Notes: generated by a model not told the origin, from the sequence alone. A stretch of DNA of 64,000 bases from an uncultured Chloroflexota bacterium (GCA_937879875.1 CALFMN010000072.1:8843-72842), one strand, 5' to 3'; shown: positions 8,549 through 17,659, counted from the first letter of the stretch. Translations and numbers: made by a program.

Positions 8549-9647
8549 TCAGGACAGCGGCGGCACCAGCACGGTCGCGCTGCGGCCGGTTTCCTGTGCG
8601 AATTCGGCAGCGGCCTGCGTCGCCGCGCGCCGCGCCGCACCGGCTTCCGCCAGCAGCAGCACGGCGCCGCCCCAACCGCCGCCCGTGAGCCGCGCTCCGT
8701 AGACGCCGGGCGCCGCGCGGGCCAGCGCCGCCAGGGCGGTCGATTTGCGGCAGCGAAACCTCGTAGTCGTCGCGCTGCGAGGCGTGGGAGGCGTCGAACA
8801 AGGCGCCGAGCCGCGGCAGATCGGCCGTCTCGATCGCGGCCACGGCCTCCAGCACGCGGGCGTTCTCCGTGATCACGTGGCGGGCGCGGCGGCGCAGCGG
8901 CTCGGGCAGCACCTGCAGGCGGGGCAGATTGTCCGGCAGCAGATCGCGCAACTGCGCCACGCCCAGCAGCGCCGCCGCCCGTTCGCACTCGGCGCGGCGG
9001 CTGTTGTAATCACCGCTCGCGTGCTGGTGCCGCAGGCCGGAGTCGATCACTGCCAGTTCGGCTGCTGCTGGCAGCGGCAGGCGCCGGCAGTCAAGGCTGC
9101 GAGTGTCGATGAACAGAGCCGAGCCTGCCGCGCCCAGACTCGCGGCAAGTTGGTCCATGATGCCGACGCGTGCGCCCACAAAGTCGTTCTCAGCCCGCTG
9201 GCCGGCGAGCGCGAGCTGCACGTCGTCCAGCGCCAGGCCGAAGGCCTCCCGCAGCGCTCGCAGCAGCGCGACTGCAAGCGCCGCGCTGGAGGCGAGCCCG
9301 GCGCCGGCGGGAACGGCAGACTCGATCAACGCGGCGAAGCCGCCGATCGCGTGGCCCGCCGTGGCGAGGGCCGTGGTGACGCCTTGCGCATAGTCCAGCC
9401 AGCCGCGGCCGCGCCGCTCCGCGCCGAGCGTGTAGCCCTGCACGCCGTCCGCCGGCATGGCGGTGCTGAGCAGGCGCACCTCGCGGTCCGGACGCGGCGC
9501 GAGCTGCACGCGCGTGGCCTGCGGAATCAGCACGGGCAGCACGAAGCCGCCGTTGTAGTCGGTGTGCTCGCCGATCAGGTTGACGCGTCCGTGCGCCAGC
9601 GCGGCATGTGCCGGCTCCTGGCCGAACTGATCGGCAAACGTGGACAT
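8549..9647 (-). pseudogene. galK: galactokinase, interrupted by a +1 frameshift
   Basis: GHMP-family galactokinase, which phosphorylates galactose at O1 in the Leloir pathway. The first 300 residues are intact: GRVNLIGEHTDYNGGFVLP (galactokinase signature), VPAGAGLASSAALAVALL (ATP-binding motif 2), and GARVGIMDQLAASLG. After SLPQID (near 8739) the frame is lost. Skipping one base (8738) restores a normal C-terminus, AALARAAPGVYGARL then TGGGWGGAVLLLAEAG (motif 3), ending at a TGA at 8549-8551 for a family-typical total of about 365 residues. Read literally, the frame runs on into unrelated codons to 7827. Either the assembly has one extra base or the enzyme is dead. It sits behind its own promoter and attenuator-like leader. 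Confidence 0.88.
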
Positions 9648-9686
9648 GGCGAGCCTCGGATGCGCGAAGCGCGGCGGGCAGCAAAA

Positions 9687-9716
9687 CGCCCGGGTAACCT
9701 TGCGGCCACCCGGGCG
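9687..9716 (-). terminator. attenuator-like hairpin in the galK leader
   Basis: On the minus strand CGCCCGGGT (9716-9708) pairs perfectly with ACCCGGGCG (9695-9687) across a 12-base loop and is followed at once by TTTT, about 35 bases before the galK ATG. This has the form of an intrinsic terminator inside a 5' leader of roughly 250 bases. The loop side reads GGGTGGCCGC, faintly like the T-box antiterminator element, but the rest of a T-box could not be identified. Confidence 0.5.
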
Positions 9717-9908
9717 CTGCGTCTGGGCTCCCCGAACTTCGACCTACATCCGACCTGACGACCGGCTGAGGTCTGATTCCAGCGCCGGCTCTGGAACAGC
9801 TCCGGCGCCCCGTCGCCGCTTTCGCGGCTCCGTGCCATGCGAACGTTTCGGCGAGCGTTGCCGCTCTCTATCGCCCGCTTGCGAGGGGATAACTCTGACA
9901 GTCGTAAC

Positions 9909-9935
9909 TGTATAACAGCGCCAATGGGCTGTCAA
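9909..9935 (-). promoter_or_regulatory. sigma70-type promoter for galK
   Basis: On the minus strand TTGACA (9935-9930) is followed after 15 bases by TATACA (9914-9909). A shifted -10 reading, TACAGT, gives 17 bases. The surrounding 100 bases are AT-rich compared with the window. Transcription would start near 9902, leaving a leader of about 255 bases before galK at 9647. Confidence 0.55.
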
Positions 9936-10052
9936 CAGTTCGACCGCCCAATCTTTCGTGCAAAATTATTGCGAGACGACACGGCCTGGAGCGCCACTCT
10001 GATGGCTGCCGGCGCGGTTTGGCCGCGCCGCGCCGCCGCTATACTGGGGCCG

Positions 10053-11093
10053 ATGTCCAACGCTTACAGGCGCTGTCTCTCCCATGCAGACGGTGAGTCA
10101 CACCGATCGGATGCGGTTGACTGCCGTGCGCCCGCTGCCGACCGCGGCGCAGGCAGGCGGCGGAGGACCTGCTCCGCGCGCGGCGCGGCGGCAGTGGTTG
10201 CGCTGGCCGCTCTCATCCTCCTCTGCGTGGCGTGCAGTTCCGGATCGGCGAAGACGCCGCCAGCGGCCACGGCCCGCGCGCAGGATGGCCCGGCCGCGGC
10301 TGGCGTTGCGCCGCGATCGGGGGGCACGCCGATCCCGGCCGGCGATATCCCTCCCTGCTTCCTCGCGGGCGAGCCGCAGAGTGCACCGGCGGGCGAACGG
10401 ACGCAACTCTTCTCACCGCCGCCGCAGCGGCCACATGCCACGCCGGCGACACCGCAGCCCACTCCCGAGGTCGCCCGCATCGTCGGAAGCGCCGGCTTTC
10501 CGCTCTATGCGCTGTCGGCGCCCGTCGCCGAGTTCACGCCGATCCAGTTGCGCGAATCCACGGTTCCCGCACAGCCGGGCAGCAGCGTCTCGCTGTTCGC
10601 CATGCAGTATCGCCGGCCCGCATCCGCCGGCGGCGGGCTCGTGATCGTGCAGAGCGGCCCCGGCCAGGGCGCGGCGCCGCCGCGGGACGACCTAGACGAC
10701 GCGCTCGACGCGGTGCGGCTGCACAGCCGGCTCGGCGGCACGCCCGCGGCCGGCGACCCATTGGCCGACCCGGCCGCGGCGCTGGCGGCGCTCGGCTGTC
10801 CAACGCACGCCGCGCTTTCCGTGCAGATCGAGGGCCAGCCGCACCGCGCCGATCTGGTGAGCTGGCCCGGCGCGCCTGAGGTGCTGCTGCTGCGCGTGGA
10901 AGCAGGAGCAACCGAGGTTGTACTGGAGGCGGGCCGCCTCTCCCGCGACGCCGTGCTGGCGCTGCCGCCGAGACTGGCCGCCCTGCAGCGCACGCCCGCG
11001 CTCGCTGGCACGCTGCAAGGGGTGTTCGACGGCGCGGCGGCGCGGCGTGCGGCGCCGGCCGGTCAGCCGGCGAGGGGGACGCCGGCGCACTGA
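10053..11093 (+). CDS. exported or lipid-anchored hypothetical protein
   Basis: A 346-residue protein starting at ATG 10053. After a positively charged N-terminus of about 45 residues comes one hydrophobic segment (AAAVVALAALILLCVAC) ending in Cys-Ser-Ser-Gly-Ser, so it is probably a lipoprotein or an N-terminally anchored extracytoplasmic protein. A Pro/Ala/Thr-rich linker follows, then a globular domain containing FPLYALSAPVAEFTPIQLRES and GGLVIVQSGPGQG. I do not recognise the domain. TATACT at 10040-10045 lies so close to the ATG that the message may be leaderless. Upstream bases to 9837 are open in frame but hold the galK promoter, so I exclude them. Confidence 0.65.
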   Translation: MSNAYRRCLSHADGESHRSDAVDCRAPAADRGAGRRRRTCSARGAAAVVALAALILLCVACSSGSAKTPPAATARAQDGPAAAGVAPRSGGTPIPAGDIPPCFLAGEPQSAPAGERTQLFSPPPQRPHATPATPQPTPEVARIVGSAGFPLYALSAPVAEFTPIQLRESTVPAQPGSSVSLFAMQYRRPASAGGGLVIVQSGPGQGAAPPRDDLDDALDAVRLHSRLGGTPAAGDPLADPAAALAALGCPTHAALSVQIEGQPHRADLVSWPGAPEVLLLRVEAGATEVVLEAGRLSRDAVLALPPRLAALQRTPALAGTLQGVFDGAAARRAAPAGQPARGTPAH

Positions 11094-11111
11094 TCGGCGT
11101 CGTGGGTCGAG

Positions 11112-11900
11112 TCAGCCACTGGTGTGTGTGATGAAGTCGTCGACGAGCTGATTGAAGATGCCGGGTTGCTCGAAGTAGACCGAGTGGCCCGTGGCGGGCA
11201 CGAGCACGAAGCGCGAGGCCGGTACGAGCCGCTGGGCGAGCTGCACCGCGGCCGGCGGCACGACGCGCGAATCTTCGCCCACCACGAACTGCACCGGCAC
11301 AGGCAGCACTGCCGCCTGCTCGGCGCTCAGGACATTGATGCTGCGCAGATGATCGGCCATCGTCAGCCGCGGCCGCGGCGGATTCAGGCTGCCGATGCCG
11401 TTGTAGAGGAAGGCGAGGTCCGGCCGCTCGCGCACGAAGCGCTCGCTCAACGAAGGGCTCGTCTCGAACGGCAGATCTTCGGGCTGTGACTGCTCGTGGC
11501 CCAGGCGGATCGCCGTGCGGATCTCTGCCGACTCGATGCCGCCGTGCGTGCCTGAGAGTGTCAGCGAGTGCACGCGCTCGGGGTAGCGATGCGCCAATCC
11601 CAGCGCCGTCCAGCCGCCCATCGAGTGCGCGACGATGTGTGCCGCCGGGATGCCGAGCGCGTCCAGCAGGCCGCGCAGATCGTCCACGAAGGCGCTGCCG
11701 GCCGGCCCGTCCGCGGGCTGCGGTGAACGTCCCCAGCCGCGCTGATCGTAGGTGATCACGCTGAAGCGCCGGGCGAACTGCGGCGCCTGCTGAAACCAGG
11801 AGAGATGGTTGCCGCCCGCGCCATGGACGAAGACGAGCGCCGGGCCGTCGCCGGTGGCCTCGTAGCAGATCTGAGCGTCATTGATCTCGATAAAGGGCAT
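11112..11900 (-). CDS. alpha/beta hydrolase
   Basis: A 262-residue alpha/beta-hydrolase-fold enzyme. The oxyanion strand is VFVHGAGGNHLSW (about residue 23), YDQRGWGRS follows, the nucleophile elbow is AHSMGGW (Ser about 94), the acid region is FVVGEDSRVVPP (about 207) and the histidine lies in ATGHSVYFEQP (about 238). This is the usual order and length for small esterases, lactonases or C-C hydrolases. Substrate is unknown. It lies tail-to-tail with the preceding exported protein gene with 18 bases between them. Confidence 0.87.
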   Translation of the reverse strand: MPFIEINDAQICYEATGDGPALVFVHGAGGNHLSWFQQAPQFARRFSVITYDQRGWGRSPQPADGPAGSAFVDDLRGLLDALGIPAAHIVAHSMGGWTALGLAHRYPERVHSLTLSGTHGGIESAEIRTAIRLGHEQSQPEDLPFETSPSLSERFVRERPDLAFLYNGIGSLNPPRPRLTMADHLRSINVLSAEQAAVLPVPVQFVVGEDSRVVPPAAVQLAQRLVPASRFVLVPATGHSVYFEQPGIFNQLVDDFITHTSG

Positions 11901-12056
11901 TGGTGCCTACCGTCGCGCGCCGCTGGAGCGCGTTTCCCGCCTGCGGTGCTTCCTGCTCACTGTACGCGCATCCAGCCGTTTGGTTCTCGGCGGCCGCCCG
12001 GCGGCGGCCACGTTAGGCACGCAGCACGGAGCAGCAACCGCCCCGTTGGCGCTCGT

Positions 12057-12581
12057 TCAGGAGTCCTGGTCACCTGAGCCGTTGGAGCGGCCATCCAGCG
12101 CGTACCCATTGGGCCTTCTGGGATTAATACCCAGCCCGGCGAGGATGCGCAGCAGATCCCGCAGCTCAAACGGCTTGCGCAGGTAGGCGTCGGCGGGCGC
12201 GCCGGTCGGGTCTACCGCGCTCATGGCGACGATGGGAATCTCAGACGTCGTCTCTTCATAACGCAGCGTCCGCGTGAGATCCCAGCCATTGAGCCTCGGC
12301 ATCATCAGATCGGTAACGACGCAGGACGGCCGCTCCCGTGCGATTGCCTCGAGCGCGGCGCTGCCGTCGCGTGCCGTGGCGACGCGGTAACCGTGCTCCT
12401 CAAGCGCATAGCAGAGAAATTCGACGATTCCGGCCTCGTCGTCGACGATGAGGATCGGCGCCGGCGCTGTACTCAGCGCGGACCCGCGAACTGATGACCG
12501 GGCGTCGCTGCTCACTGCAGGACCCGCTCCCACTCCCACATTGGACATATTGGACATCACGAACATCGTGGTGGTTGGCAT
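12057..12581 (-). CDS. single-domain response regulator
   Basis: A 174-residue protein with a receiver domain at about residues 44-155: ILIVDDEAGIVEFL (acidic pocket), CVVTDLMMPRLNGWDL (phospho-acceptor Asp), IPIVAMSAVD (Thr/Ser position) and YLRKPFELRDLL (conserved Lys). There is no output domain; the short C-terminal tail is polar. The N-terminal 40 residues are Ser/Met-rich and disordered. Start is the ATG at 12581, which has GAGGTGA upstream. No kinase gene is next to it. Confidence 0.85.
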   Translation of the reverse strand: MPTTTMFVMSNMSNVGVGAGPAVSSDARSSVRGSALSTAPAPILIVDDEAGIVEFLCYALEEHGYRVATARDGSAALEAIARERPSCVVTDLMMPRLNGWDLTRTLRYEETTSEIPIVAMSAVDPTGAPADAYLRKPFELRDLLRILAGLGINPRRPNGYALDGRSNGSGDQDS

Positions 12582-12749
12582 CGTTTCACCTCGAACGCAG
12601 CCCCCGCGAGCGAGGCAACGACTGTCGCTATCTCTACTCACGCTAGCGGAGTGCCGGAGTGCGTTCGATACTCCCATCGGCCGCGAACGGCCAACATGGT
12701 TTACTCCGATGATCGGCACTTGACTGCTTATGCCGGCTGACGCTGCGGA

Positions 12750-14168
12750 TCAAGCAATTTCGGCGGCGAGCCGCCGCGCCGCCTGCAGCTCGCCGGCGGA
12801 CTCAGCGGCGGGCCACACCGCCAGGGTGTTGTCGAGGGCGGCCCGTGCCTGTGCCGGCGCCCCGCGCGCCGAATAGACCTGGGCGATGCGGTAGAAGTCG
12901 CGTGGCGCCGGCCGCCGCTCCAGCCGCTCGCGCAGGCGGCGCTCGGCGGCGTCGAACCGGCCAGCGCGCAGCAGCGCTTCCAGCAGCGTGTCGTGAAAGA
13001 CTTCGCGCTGCGCCTTGCTGCCGCCGACGAGATAGATGCGATCGTCGATCGGCTCGATCAGGCCGGCGGCGGCGGCGTAGTCCTGCTGCGCGAAGGCGAC
13101 GAGACCCTGCATCAACGTCAGCGCCACCTCGGCGGCGGCGTGGCCGCGGTCGGCTCGCGCCTTGAAGCTGCCCAGCAGTGGCTCCAGCTCGGCGAGCTGC
13201 CCGGTCGCTGCCAGCGCCATGCCATGGTGCAGATCGGCGAAGATCATGCCGGGGGGCGTCACGCGTTGCGCCGCGATCGCGCCCAACTCGGGCCAGAGCC
13301 CCGCCGGCGCGGCGCCGCAGTACGCCTGCATACGCCAGATCAGCGACACCGGATCAAAGAGCTGGTATGAGCCGGACTGCGCGGCGGGCCGAATATCGGC
13401 CTCGTACAGGCGCAGCACCTCGGCGTATTCGCCGCGCGCCAGGTGAAAGAGCGCGAGATGCCAGGAGAGATGCAGGTGCAGGCCGCCCTCGCGGCCGTAC
13501 TGCGCCAGCCAGCCCGGCATGAAGCCGGCGCCCTCGGCGTATTCGCCCAGCTCGTAGTGCACGTGCGCGAGCGCATGGCTCGTGAAGGCGGCCAACGGGA
13601 AGCGGTCGAGCGAGCGCAGCGCGGCGTGGCGCGCCTCGGCGAAGCGGCGCACCTCCTGCAAGGCGAATGCATGAATGCCGAGCCAGAACCAGTCGTCGTT
13701 GCCGTAGGCCGGGCCGGCCGCTGCGGAAACCTGCACCATCTGCTCTTGCTGGCCGGCGAACAGCAGGCTGGTCGTGACGTAATTGAGCAGCAGCGCGTCG
13801 CGCGGAAACTCCCGCAAATGCTCGCGCACCCGCGCGATCACCTGGGCGCCGCGCCCGCCGACGGCGTCCACGACCGCGGCCACATGCTGCTGTTCGCGGC
13901 GGCTGGCGCGGACCGCGAGCTGTTCGGCCGTGGCGGCATTGCCGCGCGCCTCGGGGAGAAGCAGCTCGCGTAGCTGCACCAGCGCCAGCGCGGCGTGCGG
14001 CAGCGCGAATTCAGGGTCGGCTTCGATCGCCCGGCGGAACGGCTCGTCCGGCGCGGGCGCCTGCGCGATCACGGCCTGCTGGCCGTCGCGGTAGGCGGCG
14101 GCGGCGTGGCTCGAGGCGGTGCTGAGCGGCAGGCCGTAGAGATCGTTCAGTGTCGCGCCTGCGGTCAT
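12750..14168 (-). CDS. tetratricopeptide-repeat protein (TTC38-like)
   Basis: A 472-residue all-helical protein starting at ATG 14168 behind GGGAG. Repeats of TPR type run through it, for example FRRAIEADPEFALPHAALAL, LREFPRDALLLNYVTTSLL, ALRSLDRFPLAAFTSHAL and YRIAQVYSARGAPAQARAAL. The helix order and the motif RREQQHVAAV resemble the bacterial proteins annotated as TTC38-like. It is cytoplasmic, with no signal peptide. TPR proteins act as scaffolds; no partner can be named. It is divergent from the MFS gene with about 190 bases between starts. Confidence 0.8.
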   Translation of the reverse strand: MTAGATLNDLYGLPLSTASSHAAAAYRDGQQAVIAQAPAPDEPFRRAIEADPEFALPHAALALVQLRELLLPEARGNAATAEQLAVRASRREQQHVAAVVDAVGGRGAQVIARVREHLREFPRDALLLNYVTTSLLFAGQQEQMVQVSAAAGPAYGNDDWFWLGIHAFALQEVRRFAEARHAALRSLDRFPLAAFTSHALAHVHYELGEYAEGAGFMPGWLAQYGREGGLHLHLSWHLALFHLARGEYAEVLRLYEADIRPAAQSGSYQLFDPVSLIWRMQAYCGAAPAGLWPELGAIAAQRVTPPGMIFADLHHGMALAATGQLAELEPLLGSFKARADRGHAAAEVALTLMQGLVAFAQQDYAAAAGLIEPIDDRIYLVGGSKAQREVFHDTLLEALLRAGRFDAAERRLRERLERRPAPRDFYRIAQVYSARGAPAQARAALDNTLAVWPAAESAGELQAARRLAAEIA

Positions 14169-14356
14169 CGTGCTGCTCCCTCGCGGCTCGCCTCGCACGG
14201 ACCGATCACGGCAGCTTCGCCCCGTACGTTGCGAAACGGGGCCGAACCGGCAGTGCGGGGCAAAACCTGTGCTAAACTCCCACTTAACGTAGCCGATCGG
14301 CGGCCTGTCGTGTACCACGGGGGCAAGCCAAGCGACAACGCGAGCGGAGGCCGCGC

Positions 14357-15655
14357 ATGAGCACGGCGCCCACCGAGACGGCGACCGCAACCGACGGCGG
14401 CTTCATCGCGGCGCTGCACCTGCGCGATTTCCGCAACTGCTGGATCTCCAGCGTCCTTTCCGGCAATGGGCAATGGACGCTGGTCGTGGCCCGCGGCTGG
14501 CTGATGGACAACCTCACGCACAGCGCCGCCGCGGTCGGCCTCGTCACCTTCGCCTCGATGATCCCCTACCTGGTCGCCACGCCGGTAGGCGGCATTCTGG
14601 CCGACCGCTTCGACCGGCGCCGACTGGCGGCCGCGATGCAGGGCGTCTCGCTGCTCGCCTCGGTCTGGCTGGCGTTGCTGGTGATCGCCAATGTTGTGCA
14701 GCCGTGGGAGGTCGTGGCGCTGGCGTTGCTGGCCGGCGCCGGCCGCTCGATCGAGACGCCCGCGGTGACATCGCTGATTCCTAACATCGTGCCGCCCAGG
14801 ACGCTGCTGAACGCGATCTCGCTGAACAGCATGGCCAACTTCGGCTCGCGGCTGATCGGCCCGGGCGCGGCGCTGGGCCTGCTGGCGGCGGGCAGCATCA
14901 GCGGCGTGCTGCTGATGACGGCCGGCTTCTACGCACTGGCGATCGTGCTGATGCTGACGGTGCGCAACCCCGGCCACGCGCCGCACGAGCGCAGCGGCGT
15001 CTGGCGCGAAACGCGCGACACCTGGGCCTACGTCGCGCGCACGCCGCTGTTGCCCGTGGTCTTCGCGCTGATGTCGCTGCACTGCGGCCTGACGATGCTG
15101 ACCGACGCGCTCTGGCCGGAGTTCGCCCGCTCCGTGCTGCATTCGCAGGCCTCGACCTACGATCTGCTGGTGATCAGCTTCGGCGCGGGCACGATGGTCG
15201 GCACCTTCTCGCTCGGCGGGCTGCGCTCGGATACCGCCCGCGGCTCGGTGCTGGCGACGACGGGCGTGCTCAGCGGCCTTTCGATGGCGGCGCTCGGCTT
15301 CGTCTCGACGCCGCTGTTCGCCTTTTTGGTCGCGGCGATCATCGGCGCGGCGCAGGGCATGTATATGACGATGGGCACGACGCTGGTGCAGGAGGTTGTG
15401 CCGGACCAGCTACGCGGCCGCGTTACCAGCGCCTATCTGATGGCCACGGGCGGCACGATGTCGTTCGGTATTCTCGGCGCCGGGGCATTGACGGATGCGA
15501 TCAACATCCACTTCGTATTGCTGGCGCCGCCGCTGCTGTTCGTGGCGTTTGTGCTGTTCGTGAGCGGCTGGCGGCCGGGCGTGCGCGGCATGTACCGCAC
15601 GGGCTCGATCCTGCAGCGGCGGCCGCAACCGGTGCTTGCCGGCGTCGAGTCGTAG
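14357..15655 (+). CDS. MFS transporter, EntS/MFS_3-like
   Basis: A 432-residue major facilitator with about 12 hydrophobic segments. The loop 2-3 signature GGILADRFDRRRLAAAMQG (about residues 76-94) is the MFS motif A. LHLRDFRNCWISSVLSGNGQW at the N-terminus is typical of the MFS_3/enterobactin exporter-like branch, often involved in drug or siderophore efflux. There is a cytoplasmic N-terminal tail of about 20 residues. No regulator or siderophore genes are adjacent, so the substrate is unknown. Confidence 0.88.
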   Translation: MSTAPTETATATDGGFIAALHLRDFRNCWISSVLSGNGQWTLVVARGWLMDNLTHSAAAVGLVTFASMIPYLVATPVGGILADRFDRRRLAAAMQGVSLLASVWLALLVIANVVQPWEVVALALLAGAGRSIETPAVTSLIPNIVPPRTLLNAISLNSMANFGSRLIGPGAALGLLAAGSISGVLLMTAGFYALAIVLMLTVRNPGHAPHERSGVWRETRDTWAYVARTPLLPVVFALMSLHCGLTMLTDALWPEFARSVLHSQASTYDLLVISFGAGTMVGTFSLGGLRSDTARGSVLATTGVLSGLSMAALGFVSTPLFAFLVAAIIGAAQGMYMTMGTTLVQEVVPDQLRGRVTSAYLMATGGTMSFGILGAGALTDAINIHFVLLAPPLLFVAFVLFVSGWRPGVRGMYRTGSILQRRPQPVLAGVES

Positions 15656-15664
15656 GCGGGAGCG

Positions 15665-16072
15665 ATGGCGATGGATCAGAGCCCGCCCGGCAGAGCCCCC
15701 ATCCCCCGGTACATCTCCTTGCCCCCAATACTAGGGGAAGGGGAGATCTCCGTTCCGCACCCGAGCTCCACCGCCGCCAGGAAGGCGCTAGGCGCGGTGG
15801 GGGAGGGGCAGGCGGGGAGAAGTGGTGCGAGCCTGGTCCGCGTGCTCGTGATCGCCTTCGTCGGGGCGCTGCTGGTGGGATTCGCGGCATTCGCGGCCAA
15901 CAGCGTCGTGCAGTCGGATCAGCCGATCGCCCGTACGATGTGCCTGGACACCACCTGCACCTATCCGATGTCGGCCGACGGCGCGACGGCGCACCCGGCG
16001 CCGCCGAAGCACGCGAAGTCGGCGCCCGAACGGCTGGTGCGCAAGGTGCTCTATTTCTGCCACATTCGCTGA
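15665..16072 (+). CDS. small single-pass membrane protein (start uncertain)
   Basis: A 135-codon frame whose second half encodes a clear transmembrane segment (VLVIAFVGALLVGFAAFAANSVV) followed by a short outside region with two Cys (MCLDTTCTYP) and a Lys/Pro-rich end. The first half is a translation of the CCCCCAATACTAG hairpin repeat and its surroundings, so the true start is probably a GTG near the membrane segment (15840-15850). It follows the MFS gene by 9 bases and could be co-transcribed. No family recognised. Confidence 0.4.
   Translation: MAMDQSPPGRAPIPRYISLPPILGEGEISVPHPSSTAARKALGAVGEGQAGRSGASLVRVLVIAFVGALLVGFAAFAANSVVQSDQPIARTMCLDTTCTYPMSADGATAHPAPPKHAKSAPERLVRKVLYFCHIR
15722..15744. 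repeat. CCCCCAATACTAG hairpin repeat, intact copy
   Basis: CCCCCAATACTAGGGGAAGGGG, preceded by CTCCTTG, can fold as a hairpin with AATACTA in the loop. The same core occurs at 35771, 48027 and, inverted, at 36038 and 48942, always between or at the ends of genes. Confidence 0.7.
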
Positions 16073-16107
16073 GCGTACGGCGGCGCTCCCGGCGCGGTCG
16101 AGCACCC

Positions 16108-16326
16108 GGGGCACCTAACCCTGACCCGGCTGAAGCCAGGTCTGTCCCTTCCCGACGCAGGAAGGGTGGGGTTCGAGGATGAACGGACGGATGGCAAACC
16201 ATCCGCCTGTCCCACAAGGACGCCCCAGCCCCGCGGCCGTCGCACGACGTCAGGAACGCTCCAGAAGTCCCTTCCAGTTTCGGGAAGGACAGGTTTGGCT
16301 TCAGCCAAAGCAGGGTTAGGCGCCCC
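16108..16326. repeat. nested inverted repeat, copy 2 (219 bp)
   Basis: Ends are GGGGCACCTAACCCTG (16108-16123) and CAGGGTTAGGCGCCCC (16311-16326, one change). Inside are CTGTCCCTTCCCGACGCAGG on the left and TTTCGGGAAGGACAG on the right, and the variable hairpin TTTGGCTTCAGCCAAA near the right end. The centre (AGGAAGGGTGGGGTTCGAGG) matches the reverse complement of copy 1. It occupies most of the 370-base gap before the ferritin-like gene. Confidence 0.83.
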
Positions 16327-16445
16327 GCGCTGCCGGCGAGCGTTGCGCGGCTTGACAACGCTCCGCCCCGCTCGGATGCTGAAGACAGAATAGCAGCCCA
16401 ATCGAGCGGCCGCGGCGACCGCTCGTGCAGCACAGGAGCACGACG

Positions 16446-17522
16446 ATGGCGATCGAGGTTGAACGCCCGGTTGGCGAGCAGCAGCGGGATCTGTCTCCCG
16501 GCCTCGATCTGGCCTGGCTGAACCTGCCGGACGGCGAGTGGGGTGTGCGCGCCGAGCCCGGCCGCAAGGGGCTGACGCTCGATGCGATCGCTGCCGGCCG
16601 CGCCGGCGTGGTGCCCGAAGCCTCGCGCAACTACAGCATGCGGCTGCGCGGCGTGCGCGAGGGCAAAGGCACGCTGCGTGTTTCGCCCTACACCTCGCCC
16701 AGCCAGTCCGACGTCTGGTCGGACAACGCGATGATGCTCTACGAAGAGGCCGTGCAGCGGCAGTGGTCCTCGGCCACCGACATCCCCTGGATCTCGATTC
16801 AGCCGCTGCGCGACGACGTCGAGTTCGCGATGTGCCAGCTCTGCACGTTCTTGACCGAGGTCGAGTTCATCGCTGGCGACACGCCGGGCAAGTGGCTTCC
16901 GCGCATCAGCCCGGACTACTACGAAGTCGGGATGTTCCTCACCACGCAGATCATGGACGAGGCGCGCCACGAGGATGTCTTCCGCAAGCGGGCGCTGGTC
17001 AACGGCGGCGGCCTCTTGCAACAGGGTCCGGGCTACGGCCTGCGCAAGATCCTCGAAGCGGCCGACTTCACGGAGATGAGCGCCCTGATGCATGTGCAGG
17101 GTGAGGGCTTCGTGCAGTCGATGTTCCGCATGGGCGAGCTGCTCGGCCAGAACGACGCCGAGAAGCGCATCTTCCGCCTCTGCGCCCAGGACGAGTCGCG
17201 CCACCTGGCCTTCGGCGTGATGCACCTGAAATACACGATCGAGAAGGAGCCCTGGCGGCGCGAGGAGATCCACGCCTATCTGGACAAGTCGGAGCGCGAC
17301 CTGGCCGAGGGCACCGACATCAGCTTCATCCCCGTCTTCGAGGCGATCTCGGTGCTGCTGGGCGGCGGCAAAGAGCACTTCGACGAGGGCGCGCAAAAGT
17401 TCATGGCGATCCGCAAGAAGCAGGTGAACGAGTACATGCACCGCCTCGAAGTCGCCGGCCTCGGCGATCGCCGCGAGCGCATGGTGCCCGAGCTGGCCGT
17501 TTACCTCGATCCGCCACGGTAG
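16446..17522 (+). CDS. ferritin-like diiron protein (R2-fold), ligands intact
   Basis: A 358-residue helical protein of the ribonucleotide reductase R2-like/ferritin-like class. All six expected metal ligands are visible: Glu138 (LTEVEF), Glu172 and His175 (DEARHEDVF), Glu220 (QGEGF), Glu250 and His253 (QDESRHLAFG). The segment QWSSATDIPW before the first ligand is characteristic of these oxygenase-like proteins. It should bind a diiron (or Mn/Fe) centre and activate O2; it lacks evidence for being a true nucleotide reductase since no nrdA is near. Start ATG 16446 follows AGGAG. A paralogue without the Glu ligands lies 250 bases downstream on the same strand. Confidence 0.82.
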   Translation: MAIEVERPVGEQQRDLSPGLDLAWLNLPDGEWGVRAEPGRKGLTLDAIAAGRAGVVPEASRNYSMRLRGVREGKGTLRVSPYTSPSQSDVWSDNAMMLYEEAVQRQWSSATDIPWISIQPLRDDVEFAMCQLCTFLTEVEFIAGDTPGKWLPRISPDYYEVGMFLTTQIMDEARHEDVFRKRALVNGGGLLQQGPGYGLRKILEAADFTEMSALMHVQGEGFVQSMFRMGELLGQNDAEKRIFRLCAQDESRHLAFGVMHLKYTIEKEPWRREEIHAYLDKSERDLAEGTDISFIPVFEAISVLLGGGKEHFDEGAQKFMAIRKKQVNEYMHRLEVAGLGDRRERMVPELAVYLDPPR

Positions 17523-17556
17523 GGAATAGGTGACTGGTTACAGGTGACAGTGAACG

Positions 17557-17584
17557 GTAGGGGCGCACGACGGTGTGCCCCTAC
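17557..17584. repeat. GTAGGGGCGCAC palindrome
   Basis: GTAGGGGCGCAC and GTGTGCCCCTAC form a 12-base stem with one wobble pair and a 4-base loop. A shorter relative lies at 19430-19448 (GGGCGCAC and GTGCGCCC). Located 35 bases after the first ferritin-like gene; it could act as a transcript 3' end but has no T-run. Confidence 0.6.
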
Positions 17585-17659
17585 GGTGCTTCCGAGGTCA
17601 AGCAGAGACGAGGCGTGGAATCTGGCTAGACTGCCGCTCGTTAGAAAACGTCGGGTAGA

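Noticed and set aside
9660..9900. T-box riboswitch before galK
   Set aside because: The hairpin and GGGTGG are suggestive, but the conserved stem I features and a complete GGGTGGNACCGCG element are not seen, and galactokinase is not a T-box target; kept only as an attenuator-like hairpin.
15501..17441. A 646-codon minus-strand frame
   Set aside because: Runs through a repeat copy and opposite the ferritin-like gene; no start signal or domain.
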